Assembly (NCBI RefSeq): GCF_000282515.1 | Contig: NZ_AKJD01000052.1 | Coordinates: forward strand, 27,590-91,589 | Direction of reading: 5' to 3' | Source of the DNA: Pseudomonas sp. GM80 | Lineage (GTDB): Bacteria; Pseudomonadota; Gammaproteobacteria; Pseudomonadales; Pseudomonadaceae | Length of the DNA: 64,000 nucleotides | In this document: one piece after another, positions 64,000 to 64,000 of the stretch | Numbering within the stretch: the first letter of the stretch is position 1 | Layout: each line of letters opens with the position of its first letter | Notes under the pieces: generated by a model | What the model was told of the DNA's origin: nothing | Seen by the model: the letters and a program-made list of their open reading frames with translations, nothing else | Databases searched by the model: none | Translations under genes and position numbers: made by a program

Positions 64000-64000
64000 C

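Overview
The window is GC-rich DNA from a Pseudomonas, most likely of the P. fluorescens group. The basis is the gene content (phenylacetyl-CoA catabolon, aromatic amine dehydrogenase, large lipopeptide synthetases with tandem thioesterases) and the many short palindromic intergenic repeats typical of that group. Every assignment comes from reading the sequence; no database search was run.

Region 1 (1-11532) is the phenylacetate (paa) catabolon. Two minus-strand transcription units are visible: paaF-G-H-I-J-K (9476 down to 3299, ending at a hairpin plus T-run at 3190-3229) and paaA-B-C-D-E (3030 down to the left edge, where paaE is cut). Divergent to them, on the plus strand, are paaY and the regulator gene paaX. 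GTGATAC-type sites occur before paaA, paaF and paaY and are candidate PaaX operators. The ring-opening gene paaZ is not in the window.

Region 2 (11617-18271) is an aromatic (aralkyl) amine dehydrogenase locus. A FeaR-like AraC regulator is followed by the minus-strand operon aauB-aauE-aauD-aauA-cytochrome c. Divergent from aauB are a small cytochrome c and a phenylacetaldehyde-type aldehyde dehydrogenase. Together with region 1 this gives a continuous route: arylethylamine, aryl-acetaldehyde, aryl-acetate, acyl-CoA, then central metabolism.

Region 3 (18378-20170) holds an XRE regulator/membrane protein pair and a copper-delivery pair (SCO1/SenC protein and PCu(A)C chaperone).

Region 4 (20327-63887) is a complete cyclic lipopeptide locus: NodT-like outer-membrane lipoprotein, LuxR-type regulator, three giant NRPS genes with 2+4+5 modules, and macA-macB. 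From adenylation-domain residues and condensation-domain types I predict a 3-hydroxyacyl-D-Leu-D-Glx-D-Thr-D-Leu-D-Leu-D-Ser-L-Leu-D-Gln-L-Leu-L-Ile/Val-L-Glx lactone. This is the amphisin/tensin/gacamide type of 11-residue lipopeptide, with the acidic positions 2 and 11 the uncertain part.

Palindromic repeats occupy most intergenic gaps. One 103-bp element occurs both inside the paa operon (1921-2023) and at the right edge (63898-63999).
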